Shown here in pieces: positions 11,297 through 22,646 of a stretch of DNA of 64,000 nucleotides. Origin of the DNA: Acanthosepion lycidas (lineage: Eukaryota; Mollusca; Cephalopoda; Sepiida; Sepiidae); the NCBI GenBank assembly GCA_963932145.1, contig OZ010580.1:32459613-32523612 (forward strand). The letters run 5' to 3'. The position numbers were made by a program, and so were the translations under genes. The notes beneath the pieces were generated by a model that was not told the origin of the DNA, ran no database searches, and saw nothing but the letters and a program-made list of their open reading frames with translations. Positions within the stretch are counted from its first letter, which is position 1, and each line of letters starts with the position of its first letter.

Positions 11297-12004
11297 GTAT
11301 ATAAATAAATATATAAAGAAGTGTTTTTGAAAGAAATATTTATGAAAACACTAAAAATCAGTCTACCTTGCTACCTGGGTATTGACTGCAAGGTATCCTC
11401 AGGTAAGTAGAAGGATGAACAATCTAGTATATTCCGCCAACTTATATGACAACAGGAAAAGAGAATGAAATGCATAAGAGGGAGGGGAAAGAAAAAGGGA
11501 GGGGAAAGAGCGAAAAATTATTCCTTGCACTCATCTGGGTTTATACATACCCAAAAGATATTTACTTAAATGCTTGCATTTTGACAAAATCTCCGTGCTC
11601 TCATTCAGTAGTACATCTCTATTAGAATATATAGCAATGGCCAACCTTCTCCCTCTTGACACAGTCAGCAGCAGTTGTCACAAACTCTGCCTAGCTTCAC
11701 CTTTCTTATTATACTTCACTTTACACCTGGATTTCTGTCATACATCTCTCTAAACCCCCAAATACAAACCACAAGTTTGATGTCACTTCTGTGGCTTTCC
11801 AGCCTAAAAGAGGTAGTGTTGATATAAGACCTCTTTTTAACTGGACCTTCGATACAACCAATGTATATCCTCTTGAAACTGTTATTGTCACTGACTTCTG
11901 CAGGATAAACGATTCTCTCCATATCATTGGCAATGTGTGCAGATTCCCTCCTGTATCATTTACAATGCATACCGGGTCTTTTATGCTCTGATCACTCACC
12001 AAGG
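11292..12004. other. Mixed non-coding stretch, no gene recognised
   Basis: 11455-11515 is a purine-rich GGGAGGGGAAAG-type run. From 11640 to 12000 base composition is more balanced and overlapping frames on both strands stay open for 66-93 codons, but I recognise no motif. It may be part of the transposon whose transposase follows. Confidence 0.4.
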
Positions 12005-12550
12005 GAGAACATTTACTGATGGTTTATTGCTCAAACTGCCAATCCAGTGTTTGTCACTTCAGTCTTTCTTATGGATAAGGAAACTTTTGGAACAGATTGA
12101 ATAATAAATTTAAACAACCAACATTTGTGGACAGATCAGAATTCCCATAGTAAAATACAAGCTAGACACTAGCCTCAGTTTATGATTAATGTGTGGGCTG
12201 GAATTGTAAGTGACTGTCTGATAGGTTCATATGTTCTCCCAGCACGTCTTACAGGAACTATTTACAGGGACTTTATTTCAAACACACTTCCAGAACTGTT
12301 AAAGTTTTAGTCACAATGCACTGGCTGACACCTACTATGAGGTTGGACAGGGTAGGGGGAGACCAGGTTCCATGGCCTGCACATTCTCCTGACCTCAATC
12401 CTTTGGATTTTTATCTTTGGGGGCCACGTAAAAGAATTGGCTTATGCAGCAGACATTAATAATACAGAGACGCTTCATCGACGTGTCATTGGGGCCTGCA
12501 AAACCATTCAACACTATGTGGGAGTATTTGGAAGGGTCCACCTGTCAATG
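12005..12550 (+). pseudogene. IS630/Tc1-superfamily transposase relic
   Basis: Frame-broken + strand sequence follows the order of a DDE transposase. FLMDKETFG sits at the first catalytic Asp (TDE-x-TF in relatives). NQHLWTDQN and INVWAGIVSD-LIG follow, then GTIYRDFISNTLPELL. The third catalytic region is WPAHSPDLNPLDFYLWG (about 12379-12430). The C-terminal helix region reads ETLHRRVIGACKTI. The segment that should hold the second Asp (QDGAPAH-like) is garbled near 12310-12350. Several stops and frameshifts confirm inactivity. Relatives cut and paste DNA at TA sites. No terminal inverted repeats found. Confidence 0.75.
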
Positions 12551-12561
12551 ATCCAACAGGT

Positions 12562-13035
12562 ACATTTTTTTTTATTTTTTTTTTAAGCATTACGCCCCGA
12601 ACAAGGCATGAAGCCACTAGGATGCAGGGGGTTGCAGAAGATTTGGAGCAAGAGCAGATAGGAATTATAGAAGAAAGGATGAGGAGAGGGATAGTGGATA
12701 GATCAAGGTAACTGGAGGTGTCGATTGATATTACATTTGAATAGTTGGAGATTATAGCTCTCAGGGAAATAGTAATTGGGAAGGGTGTTCCAGATGTGCG
12801 AGGTATGAAGCTATTGGAGTAGAAGAGATGGCTACATTTAAAATTTTCTACAGTGTAAGGGTGGGAGCGGGATGCGAGCCTCATAGGGCGCTTGAATTCA
12901 TGGAGTCTGGGAACCAGTGAAAGCAGCTCATCAGAGCAATTACCAGAAAAGACAGAGAGAGGTGACGGCGCGTCTGTGAGAGAGTGACTGTAGACCAGAC
13001 ATGCATGTATAGAGGACGTTTTGAACATTTGTTAT
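12562..13035 (-). pseudogene. LINE ORF2 C-terminal tail, family B, copy 2
   Basis: The minus strand has the best preserved family B tail. The frame 13028-12486 includes LVPRLHEFKRPMRLASRSH, PYTVENFKC, SNSFIPRTSGTPFPI and then SNYSNVISIDTSSYLDL. This corresponds to the conserved R-SHP-TVE ... SFIPRT-xLWNSLP segment of LINE polyproteins. The A-rich 3' end is seen as a T-run at 12562-12584, preceded by the GGGGCGTAATGCTT signature shared with the other copies. RT is absent. It lies immediately beside the transposase relic, suggesting insertion into or next to it. Confidence 0.65.
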
Positions 13036-13444
13036 GAGTTGCTGTGTTGAGGTACAACACTGGCCTTTTGGGCAGCATATGTTTATATGGACTATTATCC
13101 TTGTTTTGGTGTGAGGAACCCAATGCTAAAGTTTGTAAAAGTATTTTTGGTATAACCTACATATATAGTTGTGTATATCTGTGTATTTAGACAGCAAATG
13201 TTCTTTTAGGCAAGTATTATTAAAGACAACAAACATTTTGTGCCAATTAATTTTACTAATCAACATATCCAAATTGAAAATATTCCTTCTCAGACAAGGA
13301 GGAAATTCCATTAGAAATTGTCTGAAGTTCATTTTGGATGTGTGTATTTGGGTAACAATCCCTCTCTAATACATGTTTCATTAAAAATGATTGACAAGAT
13401 ACTTTTGTTAAGTTTGTTATTGCATTTTTCTTGTATGCAAACAT
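13036..13444. other. Non-coding stretch, nothing recognised
   Basis: Short overlapping frames on both strands (60-68 codons) have no motifs. Confidence 0.35.
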
Positions 13445-13520
13445 GAGTTACCTTTTTCTACAGAAGGATACTGAGAATGCCATGGACAAAACCTGTGAGC
13501 AATGACAAAGTTCTACAAGG
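13445..13520 (+). pseudogene. LINE family A fragment
   Basis: A short in-frame piece reads FYRRILRMPWTKPVSNDKV, the same segment as in the other family A tails. Downstream to 13790 the frame breaks and similarity fades. Confidence 0.55.
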
Positions 13521-14935
13521 TGCAGGGCAGAACTGCATAGTATGACAAGAGCCAGTGATAGAGGTAAAACAGAGATTGAGAAGAGAAGTTTTTCTATCAG
13601 TGTTATTGGGGAATTGTGTTGGGAAGTCATGAGAGATTGAGGGTTTAGATGCCTGTGAGGTAGATGGTCTTGTCTATACTCTCTAGTACACAACAGTCTT
13701 TGCAAAGAGCTAGGATGTCCGGAGACTTTTCGAAGAGGAAAGATTCCACACTGCAGAAGTTGGTACAAATACCACAAATGTTAGAGAAAGAAAGGTTAAG
13801 GAGTTTAGGTGTTTTCTGTTGAGCTGGTTTAGGTCTATATTTTTGGTTGTTTATAGTTATGATGTGTTATATATAGTTATATTGGTAAGGCAAGGCTTCA
13901 GGTAGCAGCAGGAGTTAGTTATCTAATATAACATGTGCATGAAGGCAACTGGTGCAACTACAACATAGTGTGGCCTCGGAGTTGCCCCCTGAAGATGCTT
14001 GCAGGAACATCCTTCCATGCATGACATGGCACTGCAAGAACTTCGATATTATACAACTGTTAATCAGAAAACTACCAACCTGGTACCCTTAACATGAAGA
14101 GAAATTGCCACCATCCATGCATATCACAAGAAATTCATGACAGCACCATTATTAAGGTCTGAGAAAATGAAAGGAACTGGGAACCCCTTCCTAAACAGGA
14201 AACAAGGATGAGCCTCTACTCCTGTTCAAGAGAAGAGGGAGGAGTATAGAATGGGCAATAGGAAAGCCTATCTACTCTTATTAAAAGAAAAAACAAACAA
14301 AACAATCCTGAGTTTGACTTCCAGATAAATTATTTCCAAGAATGAGGTTTCTTTCAGATAATGCATTTGGAGAGTTGAGCTGTGGCCCACATGTATTATA
14401 CCTGTGTAAAAAATATAATATATAATATATAAATATATATGAAAATTTTATGAAATTATGCATTTATTCTTATTTACTCTTCTATTATTTAAAACTGCAG
14501 ATGTAATAAGATTTAGCCTCTTCAGAGCCCCACCACCCTTCTTAGTATCATAGAAATGCTTCAACTATTCTTAGTTAATGTAATTGGCATTTTGACTATT
14601 TCCAATGCTTCAATTATTAAAAGCCACATTTTTTTTATATTTGAACATTTCTTAATCTTTTATAAAAAGTTTTTGTCCTTATCAACTTTTTTTACTTCTT
14701 TATTCCAGTTCCATGTTGTTTCTTTTTTTAACAATGTGGAACTGTAATATTTTTGTTTGATATTACATCAACGAAATATCTTGTCAAACACTACAAGTCA
14801 ATTATTACTTTCACTGCCTTAATTATAAGTTACAAATCATCTTGAATAACTGATTTAATACAGAAATAAGAAGACACATATCTCGTGAAATATCTTATTA
14901 ACTCCTCCAAGACAATCCATTTTTTTTTAAATTGT
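13521..14935. other. Non-coding stretch with possible unclassified repeats
   Basis: 13530-13790 and 13880-14280 have more balanced base composition than the surroundings and are probably old repeats, but no family is recognised. 14290-14935 is plain AT-rich DNA. Confidence 0.35.
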
Positions 14936-15165
14936 CTTCATTCATGGTCACAAGTCCCATAACCTATTAGGGTGAGAGGGGTACCACATGTACTGAAGCT
15001 GCAGTAGCAGTGATATTCCTTAGGCAAGATAGCCTGATAGAGCCCCTCTCTGGGCTGGTTTGAATTCAGAGTTTTCCTTCCCTTAGACGAGCTACCAACC
15101 AAGACCATTGTAATAGTAATATTAACCATTTCCCTACAAGGAAACATTTGGCATTCATTGACTGA
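14936..15165. repeat. Short interspersed repeat S3, copy 2
   Basis: This segment contains CTGCAGTAGCAGTGATATTC, GGCAAGATAGCCTGATAGAG, TCAGAGTTTTCCTTCCCTTA and GACGAGCTACCAACCAAG. I recall this order from a repeat abundant in octopus genomes. A weaker copy is at 9850-9995. Ends are not defined. Confidence 0.5.
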
Positions 15166-15399
15166 GCAGCCAGTATTGTTTTATAAAAGTAGTGTGGAAT
15201 GTTAACATCTTGATTATGTCATTATTTTCTCTTCAAGTTACATGTGCTATCTATTTTAGTTTTTGCTGCTGTTGGTAGTTCTCAAGTGTAGTTTCTGTTT
15301 TTTGGTACAGTTTTTTGTTTGTGATTCTGTAGCACTAGTCTACAATGTTCAAAGAAGGATGATCTTTCTCAAGACCATCAGACTTTACCCACTTAAGGC

Positions 15400-15577
15400 C
15401 TTTTTTTCAATCTTCATCTGTAGGGCCCAGTCTCTCCTGCTATTTACCTCATAGCTATGTTGAGAAGAGATAGATTAATTGCCATGTGAGTGAAAGTAAT
15501 TCAACTAGAATTTGAACTCGGCTCTCCAGTTCCTTAATCCAAGCTGCTATCCATAACTCCACTGTGCCTCATTATCT
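15400..15577 (-). repeat. tRNA-derived SINE S1, copy 1
   Basis: Read on the minus strand, the head gives GTGGAGTTATGGATAGC (A box) and GAGTTCAAATTCTAG (B box), followed by the S1 body with TAGCTATGAGGTAAATAGCA and GGAGAGACTGGG. It shares order with copies at 37816-37975, 41241-41525, 45830-46092 and 22766-22930. Confidence 0.7.
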
Positions 15578-16551
15578 TACCATCTACAAATTGTCTTGTA
15601 TCACTATCCGATTCCCTGTCAGAGTAAGAAGATCTAGACCAGAGAAATTACTTAGGTGATGTCTTATCAGTCACTCCCAAGTGATTGTGATTAAGGTTCT
15701 GTCTGTAATCTATAGGTACTATTATGCTTACAACTGCACAAACTATTTATCCACTGCTAGTTATAATGAAGCCTCAACTTCTGTCTCTGATAAAGTTAGT
15801 GCAATATTTTATTACTTTAAATCCCTTGCATACCAGTTTTATTTATTCATTTTAAGTAAATAAATATAACCATTATATGCTTTGTGACCATTCAAAGGCT
15901 CAGGGGCAGAGTTTAAGTGTACATTATATTTTTATCACCCATCCACTCTCCTACAGTGAAATAGAATTTTTTGTTTTCTTTTCTTTATCAAATATCATTT
16001 TTGTATTTTTCCAAGCTATTACAAAAAAAGCAATCATGCCAAATGTATTTACAAAGATAAAAGTACCATTTTTTTTATTATTCTTCTTATATCAATTGCC
16101 ATTCCATGGTTTAGTGGTTGGAGATTTGACCCTGTGACCCACCAACCCTAGGGTTAATATGTATTTAATGTTCCCAAAGCACAGAATGGCAAAGCAATAG
16201 TAAATTCTAACAATTTCTTATATGAAGTTGAGACACAGCTGCGAAGGGCAGATAACTTTTCTTGAGCATAATAACCTCACTTTTGCAAACAAATCCTTGG
16301 TCAGTCAACTTTTTTTAATACTTACTTTTTAGTAGTGAGTTCAATCCTTACTGCATGCCTGACTATTGTAGTCTTGTAGAAGACTAAGTTAAGCTTAGTA
16401 AATACAGACAAAATATGAATTTGACATGTAAATATTATATCATATATATAATATTCTTTTAAATTTTTTATTCTAAACTTGGTTTTTAAACAAATTCTTT
16501 TAAACACAGAACATTTTTGTAATTTTCTATAAATTCACTTTGCAAATTAAT

Positions 16552-16600
<49 letters not shown>

Positions 16601-16699
16601 AAAAATAAAATATACTGTCATGGAATTTTAGACCCACTTTTCAAATATTAGAATTTAATAGATTTGTAATAAGTGCATGAAGAGAAACTTATTTTGAAC
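15578..16699. other. AT-rich stretch with a (TA)n tract
   Basis: No gene seen. A (TA)n tract occupies 16555-16598. Near 16105-16125 TGGTTTAGTGGTTGG looks like a tRNA A box, but no B box follows at the right distance. Confidence 0.4.
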
Positions 16700-17347
16700 T
16701 GTTTTATTCATGAAGCCATAGTTTGATAACTCTCTAAGTGGTCCAAGCATAAAATGAACATCCTATGAAGACAGTGCAGAGGATTTGGATAAATTTGGAT
16801 GATATAGCCAGTCAACATTATGTTTTTGGAGTGATCACTAGAGATGGTGACATTATGCTTCCATTCATCTTCACACAGGGCCTCAGACTCAACATAGAGG
16901 CCTACATCAAGTGCCCTGAGGAGGTAGTGCAGCTCTGAGTCTATTGGGTGGCAGCTGGAAGACCATATATATGGCAACAGGAATCTTCAACATACTAAAT
17001 AAACAGGAGAATGCAGACATGGCTGTTAGACAATTTCTATGACCACATCACCCTTGACATCTGGCCACCTAACTCCCCAGACTGCCACCCCCTTGATTAT
17101 TATGTGCGAGATGCAGTTAAGTGAGTGAACAACTCCTTGTAATACCAAAGATGAACTGAAGGCAAGGATGATGGCAGCATTCACCAACTGAAACAAGGAG
17201 ACTATCCAGAAGGGATGCAGGAGATTCCAAAGTCATCTAGAGGCTGTGGTTAAAACCAATTTTAGTAAATATATCTGTTAAAATGAGATGTCAGTGTTAC
17301 TTTCCTTTTTGTGTAATTTAGACAACAATTTATTCATCACCTCCCTG
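16700..17347 (+). pseudogene. mariner transposase 3' half with right inverted terminus
   Basis: The + strand encodes, with many frame breaks, the C-terminal half of a DD34D mariner transposase. An FHLHTGPQTQ-type segment is followed by the catalytic N-S-P-D-C-H-P-L-D-Y-Y region at 17070-17105, then NTKDELKARMMAAFTN and RRFQSHLEAVVKTN. The right terminal inverted repeat ends CTCCCTG at 17347 and abuts the TA target (17348-17349). Its reverse complement CAGGGAGGTGATGAATAAAT matches the ends of the copy at 55886-56640. The 5' half, first Asp and left terminus are lost. Relatives move by cut-and-paste at TA dinucleotides. Confidence 0.8.
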
Positions 17348-17349
17348 TA

Positions 17350-17719
17350 TGTATAGGGTTGTTTATTAACTTTTAAATCATTATTTATTTATTATTGATT
17401 AATTTAGGAAATTTTGTATTTATTTATTAATTATTCACTAATGATTATTATTATTGAATTTATTCATTCTGACCTATAATTATTTCTATGCAATAACCAC
17501 TGGAATAATTTTTGATATATAACCATTTCCACTTATCCAATAGCTATTAGAATAACAGAATAAACCCCAAATAACAAACCTTTCTACCCATAATGCCCCA
17601 ATGACTAGTGTATATAATGAAACTACTATCCAGCATACATAGCCTGAAGATTGGTTTAAGTATAAAAGAGACTGCTGTAACTTGGTATATATATATATAT
17701 ATATTTATATATATGTATG

Positions 17720-17754
<35 letters not shown>

Positions 17755-17938
17755 ACAAGTTTTGTTGAAATCAATCATCACATCTTTTTTTTTTCACTAT
17801 AATTTTCTAATTTTGAAATAATTTGTTATATATCCAAATCAAAATTGTGGATAAACTGTTCAAAGTTCATGTTTGGTTCTGTTTTTGTTCAAGTACTTTT
17901 GACATCATAGTCATTATCAAGAACTAAATGTTTTCAGT
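17350..17938. other. AT-rich stretch with (TA)n-(CA)n microsatellite
   Basis: 17375-17470 is TTA/TAT-rich. (TA)n at 17685-17733 runs into (CA)n at 17732-17753. No gene. Confidence 0.6.
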
Positions 17939-17939
17939 A

Positions 17940-18290
17940 TGGTAGACAAGATTTTAATGTGGAAAGTATATTTTAACATCCTTGTCAAAGACACTATAGG
18001 CATAGTGATACAAAATATATATAAGCATTCTTCAATCCTACCACCTAATATTAAACCAACAATTCTATGTAAACTTCATCTATCTTGTACAACACAAGTT
18101 CATTTTATTGATCATAATGGTAGCATTTATACACAAACTGATGATGTAGCTATGGGCTCACTTCTTGGTCCCTCTTTATTTAATTTCTGCATGACTCATG
18201 TAGAATATAAAATCTTTAATAATTTCCCAAAACATATGAGAAATATTAAATATATCTATCACATATTCATAATTTAAAGAAAATCGTAGA
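17940..18290 (+). pseudogene. Penelope-like element reverse transcriptase fragment
   Basis: A 112-codon frame (17939-18277) carries the palm region of a Penelope-like RT. QTDDVAMGSLLGPSLFNF stands where the family has QTDGVAMGSPLGP, followed by a SH-E-like segment and a degraded active-site box (KYIYHIFII for YVDD-like). Loss of the aspartates means no polymerase activity. The GIY-YIG domain does not follow directly, so the copy is truncated downstream or separated by decay. Confidence 0.75.
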
Positions 18291-19398
18291 TGAAATAAAA
18301 AACTTAAAGAAAATATTATTTTGTCTATTATATAACATCCTATTTTTATATTCAAAAAGTGGAAATGTATTTTATTTTTATTTTCTTTATATTTTATTTT
18401 GCCATTATATACAAATAAATAGGGTATGTATTGGTATATCAATTAGAGTATATATAATGCTGAAAAAGACATAGATTGGGTATTATACAGAGAGAACTTT
18501 AGAAGAAAATTCCTCTTACAGCTATATCACATTAAAGAGTGATTGAACTGCCCTTATTCATTACTATTGCTATCCCATAATTGTTGTTACATTCAGATAA
18601 ATATTTCATAAACTAAAAGTAAGAACTGTTCTGGGAGAGAGGTAGTATATTTTACATTTTTTAATGTTATGCTTCATTTCCTTTTATAAACTGAAAATTG
18701 ATCCACTTATTGTCCAACTGTTTTTATAGTATTTATTCTGTTTTACTGGATTTGTGTAATTTGTATATGAAACTCATATTTTCAGCCAATAGAAATCCAG
18801 AACACAAAATATGTGTTATTGTCCAATTTTATTTAACGGGAAACAACAATGCATCAGAATGGGATAGAAACTTTTAAGAAGAAAATTGAGAAGAAATTTT
18901 TTGTGAATGAAGTGAGAGCATTGTTATTATTCCATGAATGATTCAGTCATCAAAGACAAGGATGTTAGTCTGTATAAGTTTTTAATGATATCTGTCAGAA
19001 AAAGACAATTTAGTTCCAAATTCCCAAGAAGTATGCTTGCTGGTAACCTAAAAATGATTGAACAAACAAAAAAATCTATGGGGGATTTGTAATATTTCCA
19101 TATATTTATTTCCCACTGTATCAGTACTAACTTAAAGCAAATTAACTTTTTATTACAATAAAAAGATCTATAGAATCGAATCTCCCTTTTTGATTAGATT
19201 AGGGATATTAACAAAAACAAAAAAAACATTGAAAAAATGACAAAAACTACTTAACAATATGAAATTGCTAAAAGGTTGAAATGTCAGAGCGTCATGCATT
19301 TCTTATTTTATATTTATAGAAAATAAACAAAATCTGAAAGTAGAGCAAAGTTTAAATGCTGATGGTAAGAAAGAACACTACATTTTCAGACATCCTTA

Positions 19399-19404
<6 letters not shown>
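18291..19404. other. AT-rich stretch, no gene seen
   Basis: The first 150 bp may be further PLE RT decay. The remainder has no coding or repeat signal that I recognise. Confidence 0.4.
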
Positions 19405-19456
<52 letters not shown>

Positions 19457-19500
19457 AAAAAAGCATAAGAGGCATTCCTTGTCTGTTTTATTTAATAAAC
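19405..19500. repeat. (TA)n plus short repeat R4, copy 1
   Basis: A (TA)n run to 19453 is followed by ATCACAAAAAAGCATAAGAG and GCATTCCTTGTCTG. The same arrangement recurs at 19803-19890, so the microsatellite and its flank were duplicated together or belong to one repeat. Confidence 0.7.
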
Positions 19501-19720
19501 TGCATGCACACACACACACACACTTTGAAAATAAAAAAAACAAACAACTTGTACCAATGAAAAGTGCATATAAAAAGTAAAAACAAGAAGTATAAGCAGT
19601 CAGTTGTTGATAACACCTAATGAGTGGATGAGTGATTCCAGGAAGGTCTGTCTATGAAGCTCTGGGATCAAGATGGTGGATGTAGAAACAATCAACTGAG
19701 TGACAAACATTTTAGTTGTA

Positions 19721-19759
<39 letters not shown>

Positions 19760-19798
19760 GATGCTGAGGTCAACACTGAGGTGACAGACTATTTCATG

Positions 19799-19802
<4 letters not shown>
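19501..19802. other. Spacer with (CA)n and (TA)n tracts
   Basis: (CA)n lies at 19506-19522 and (TA)n at 19726-19755. No gene. Confidence 0.6.
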
Positions 19803-19846
<44 letters not shown>

Positions 19847-19890
19847 CAAAAAGCATAAGAGACATTTCTTGCTGTTCTATTGAAATATAT
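19803..19890. repeat. (TA)n plus short repeat R4, copy 2
   Basis: (TA)n to 19843 is followed by ATCACCAAAAAGCATAAGAG and ACATTTCTTGCTGTTCTATT, about 90 percent like copy 1 by eye. Confidence 0.7.
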
Positions 19891-20086
19891 ATATTATAAA
19901 ATGATAAAAAAATGTAGATGTCAAGGTATGCAATATTTATGGGTGAAAGGTGCTCAACATCAGAGACAGGGTGTATATAAACAGAATGGGCCTATATGTA
20001 TAAACACTTGATGGTGATAGGGTTTCTTGTTTAAGTCATTTAGGCAAGAAACTGGTAGTTGCCAATTAGTGATATCTATATTCACA

Positions 20087-20089
<3 letters not shown>

Positions 20090-20118
<29 letters not shown>
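20090..20118. repeat. (TA)n microsatellite
   Basis: Uninterrupted TA units. Confidence 0.95.
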
Positions 20119-20120
<2 letters not shown>

Positions 20121-20224
20121 GTAAATTGTTGTCATTTATATTATTAATTTTGTACAGGCACATTGTTTATTTTTGACTTTGTTAGCTGCATAGCATAGTA
20201 GGGTCAGTTGGGCACTGTCTGTGA

Positions 20225-20655
20225 AATAGGGCAGCATGATGCCAGAAATTTAGAAACAGCATGCTGTACTGCTTGGTATTTAACCTAGATGCTCCAATAC
20301 AAACATTTCAGTATGTTTGGGTATCAATCTGAGAACAATACAGAGAATTCAGAAAGAGTTGGATGAGTCTAATGGTGATTACGAAGGTATGGCAGCTCAG
20401 AAAACTCACTCTGATCATTCTTAGGAGAAAAGAATTCCCGGATTTGTTTGTGAGGACCTCAGAGTCAATATGGAGGACTACAAGTGTCTTGAGGAGGTAG
20501 AGCAGCCATGGGTCAAGTTGGTAGCTGCAGGAAGATCCTATGTCTGGCAACATAACTCTGCAAGATGCCAAACAAGCAGAGAACCCAGACATGGCTGTAG
20601 GACAATTTCTGCAGCCACATCACGCCTTACATCTGGCCACCTAACTCCATCACAC
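20225..20655 (+). pseudogene. mariner transposase deletion derivative
   Basis: The + strand begins with an N-terminal segment (NLETACCTAWY, then frame-shifted text matching the ERVG-ESNGDYEG region of the family). It jumps directly to the mid-protein segment MEDYKCLEEVEQPWVKLVAA and GRSYVWQHNSARCQTSREP, where the second catalytic Asp region QDSAPCHTS is mutated. The region between, which normally carries the rest of the DNA-binding domain and first Asp, is missing. It ends in sequence corresponding to HITPNIWPPNS and runs into a (TA)n tract. Confidence 0.75.
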
Positions 20656-20656
20656 A

Positions 20657-20661
<5 letters not shown>

Positions 20662-20715
<54 letters not shown>

Positions 20716-20734
20716 TAGATAGATAGATAGATAG
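20662..20734. repeat. (TA)n-(GATA)n microsatellite
   Basis: TA units to 20713, then GATA units. Confidence 0.95.
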
Positions 20735-21047
20735 CAAGAGAGAGAGCTTAAATTTTACTATATTTATGAGGAGGTTCATCATCAGAGATAGAGCATTTGT
20801 AGTAATAAACAGTTTGGACAGAGGAATCAAATCTGCATGGCGTCTGGTCTCTTTATAACTTAAATGATCATCAAACAATATGTTAATTTTCTTTGTGCGG
20901 GATTCTATATATAGGTTGATGGAATTTATGGAAATTCATAGAAAAGGTTAAGCCATTTTTTTGCCAGTTTTTATGATCATTTTGTTGATTTCAAACATGC
21001 TCATTTCTATGTCCACACTGTTTGTATCTATCTATATCCAGGATGCA
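20735..21047. other. Non-coding stretch, no gene seen
   Basis: A short minus-strand frame here is mostly microsatellite translation. Confidence 0.4.
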
Positions 21048-21135
21048 GCAGAAATACCTCCCACATAATGGTAAGACATGAAGGCAATTGCATCTTTATC
21101 TAGCTAATGTTTTACCATTATGTGGTAGGTCTATG
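21048..21135. repeat. Inverted repeat (hairpin) around a GCAATTGC centre
   Basis: CCTCCCACATAATGGTAAGA (from 21057) is inverted as TTTTACCATTATGTGGTAGG (21110-21129), with 2 mismatches over 21 bp. The spacer includes GCAATTGC. Confidence 0.75.
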
Positions 21136-21151
21136 TGAGAATTCTACAACC

Positions 21152-21161
<10 letters not shown>

Positions 21162-21212
<51 letters not shown>
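21162..21212. repeat. (TG)n-(TA)n microsatellite
   Basis: A short TG tract (21152-21162) leads into TA units. Confidence 0.95.
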
Positions 21213-21214
<2 letters not shown>

Positions 21215-21340
21215 TAATGAATTAAAATGATGCTTACTCATCTCATCCCTCCTCTGAGTTTTGCAGAAATTATCTATACCCAGAGTACTTGATTTTGATT
21301 AAATACAATCTTTGCTTTATATATATATATATATATAGAG

Positions 21341-21694
21341 AGAGATGTTTGGCTGAGGCCTGTCATCCACATGGAGGAGTACTGCTTGCCAAGATGTCTG
21401 CTGTATGAAGAGCTCCTGCATGGCAAGAGAAACCAAAGCCATCCAAAGGAGTGGTACAAAGACACTGTAGAAGCAAATCTCCAGTGGTGCAAAGAACTAG
21501 AAGAGCGTGCCAGTGATCGACCATGTTGGCGAATCACAATCCATGATGCTTTGAGGATGCTCACTGCTGCCAGAGATCAATGCCACAGGTCATCATCAGC
21601 AGTGATTGTGACAACGGACTTTCAGTGCCCCCACTGTTCCAGACTCTGTGCTTCCAGCTTGGGGTTGTGGAGCCACCTCCAAGTTTCCATATGA
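21341..21694 (+). pseudogene. LINE ORF2 C-terminus with zinc-finger end, family C
   Basis: An uninterrupted 108-codon frame (21371-21694) matches the terminal segment of a LINE polyprotein. LPRCLLYEELLHGKRNQSH, WYKDTVEANLQWCKEL and ASDRPCWRITIHDALRM are followed by a C-terminal C2H2-like finger CPHCSRLCASSLGLWSHLQV (21634-21690; Cys pair, then one His; the last His is replaced). The family order is GELxxGKRxxGGxKKRYKDTLK ... DRPxWR ... CPxCGRxFxSxIGLxSHxR. RT and endonuclease are missing, so this is a 5'-truncated insertion. A (TA)n-(GA)n tract abuts its 5' side. Openness over the whole tail suggests a younger copy than other LINE relics here. Confidence 0.75.
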
Positions 21695-21747
21695 GAAACA
21701 GATATGACACATCATTTTTGGACTCAAAGGACAACTGACATATATAT

Positions 21748-22140
21748 GGGCATGTGGCTGAGTGGTTAGAACGTTAGCATTCTGATCTTGAGATCTGGGT
21801 TTGAATCTCACCATGGTTGATTTGTCAGAAACCTGAGATTATCGGACTGGAGAGGTCGATGTCAATGTGTGGTACCTTTGGAAAGTGCCTGAAAACCATA
21901 CCATGGGTTGACCCAAGCCTTGTGAGTGAAATTGGGTAGATGGAACCCTTGGGCACCGTCAATAGCTGTGTAAGGGCTTCACTGTGCTGGCCTTGTTGAT
22001 CACACTAGATAACACACTCATACCCAGAAACTGTGACTAAAATCTGCTCCGAATAGTTACAGTATAAACCACAGAGCAGGCGTCTGCAATGGGGATTGGC
22101 TAGCCACCCTATTAGATGGGTATCCTTGAATACAAGTGGC
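21748..22140 (+). repeat. tRNA-derived SINE S2, copy 1 (best preserved)
   Basis: About 390 bp. The head has A box TGGCTGAGTGGTTAG (21755 onward) and B box GGTTTGAATCTC (21798-21809). The body contains GGTACCTTTGGAAAGTGCCT, GGGTTGACCCAAGCCTTGTG and TGGAACCCTTGGGCACCG. It ends with ACAGTATAAACCACAGAGCA and GGCTAGCCACCC. Two inverted copies are at 55375-55800 and 57981-58395. It would be transcribed by RNA polymerase III and mobilised by a LINE. Confidence 0.8.
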
Positions 22141-22646
22141 CAGCTTTCTTTTTTTTTATATATATATATTTGAGTGTATATGGGTAGCAATTTCTCATTC
22201 ATGACTGTTTTATTTAAGACCAATAAAAGTTTTTTTTTTCGGCTTGAGATTGTTTCATTTATTTTTTTCTTCAGTTCAAAACATATTTCTAGTTTCCAGG
22301 CAGAATGAACAAGCAACACTGAAAAACTACCACAAAAATGCAGCGTCAAACTACAGACACAACCTTATTAAACCAGAAAAAATTCTTTGAAAATGGCTTA
22401 TGAATGTTGTAGATGCTCAGAAGACACTGGACAATTTAGGCTCAAATGATAAACTAGAAAAATAGACCAGAGTGAAGAAAAAAGAATGAAGTAATTTTTA
22501 ACCAAATAACTTTCATTGGTCTTCAATCAAATATGCATAAATGTGAAATATACATATGTGTTTAAAATTGTGGTTATAATCTCGTATAAAACTTTTGTCA
22601 AAGTCTCTTATTTTGTTTGATATTGATTTTTTATTATGGTATCTAG
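22141..22646. other. Non-coding stretch, no gene seen
   Basis: A minus-strand frame (22349-22005) overlaps the S2 SINE and is not a gene. Confidence 0.4.

Noticed and set aside
12486..13028. 180-codon minus frame as a host gene
   Set aside because: The sequence matches the C-terminal tail of a LINE family with two other copies in the window, and its poly(A) end is visible.
16085..16160. tRNA-like A box TGGTTTAGTGGTTGG
   Set aside because: No B box at the proper distance and no cloverleaf.
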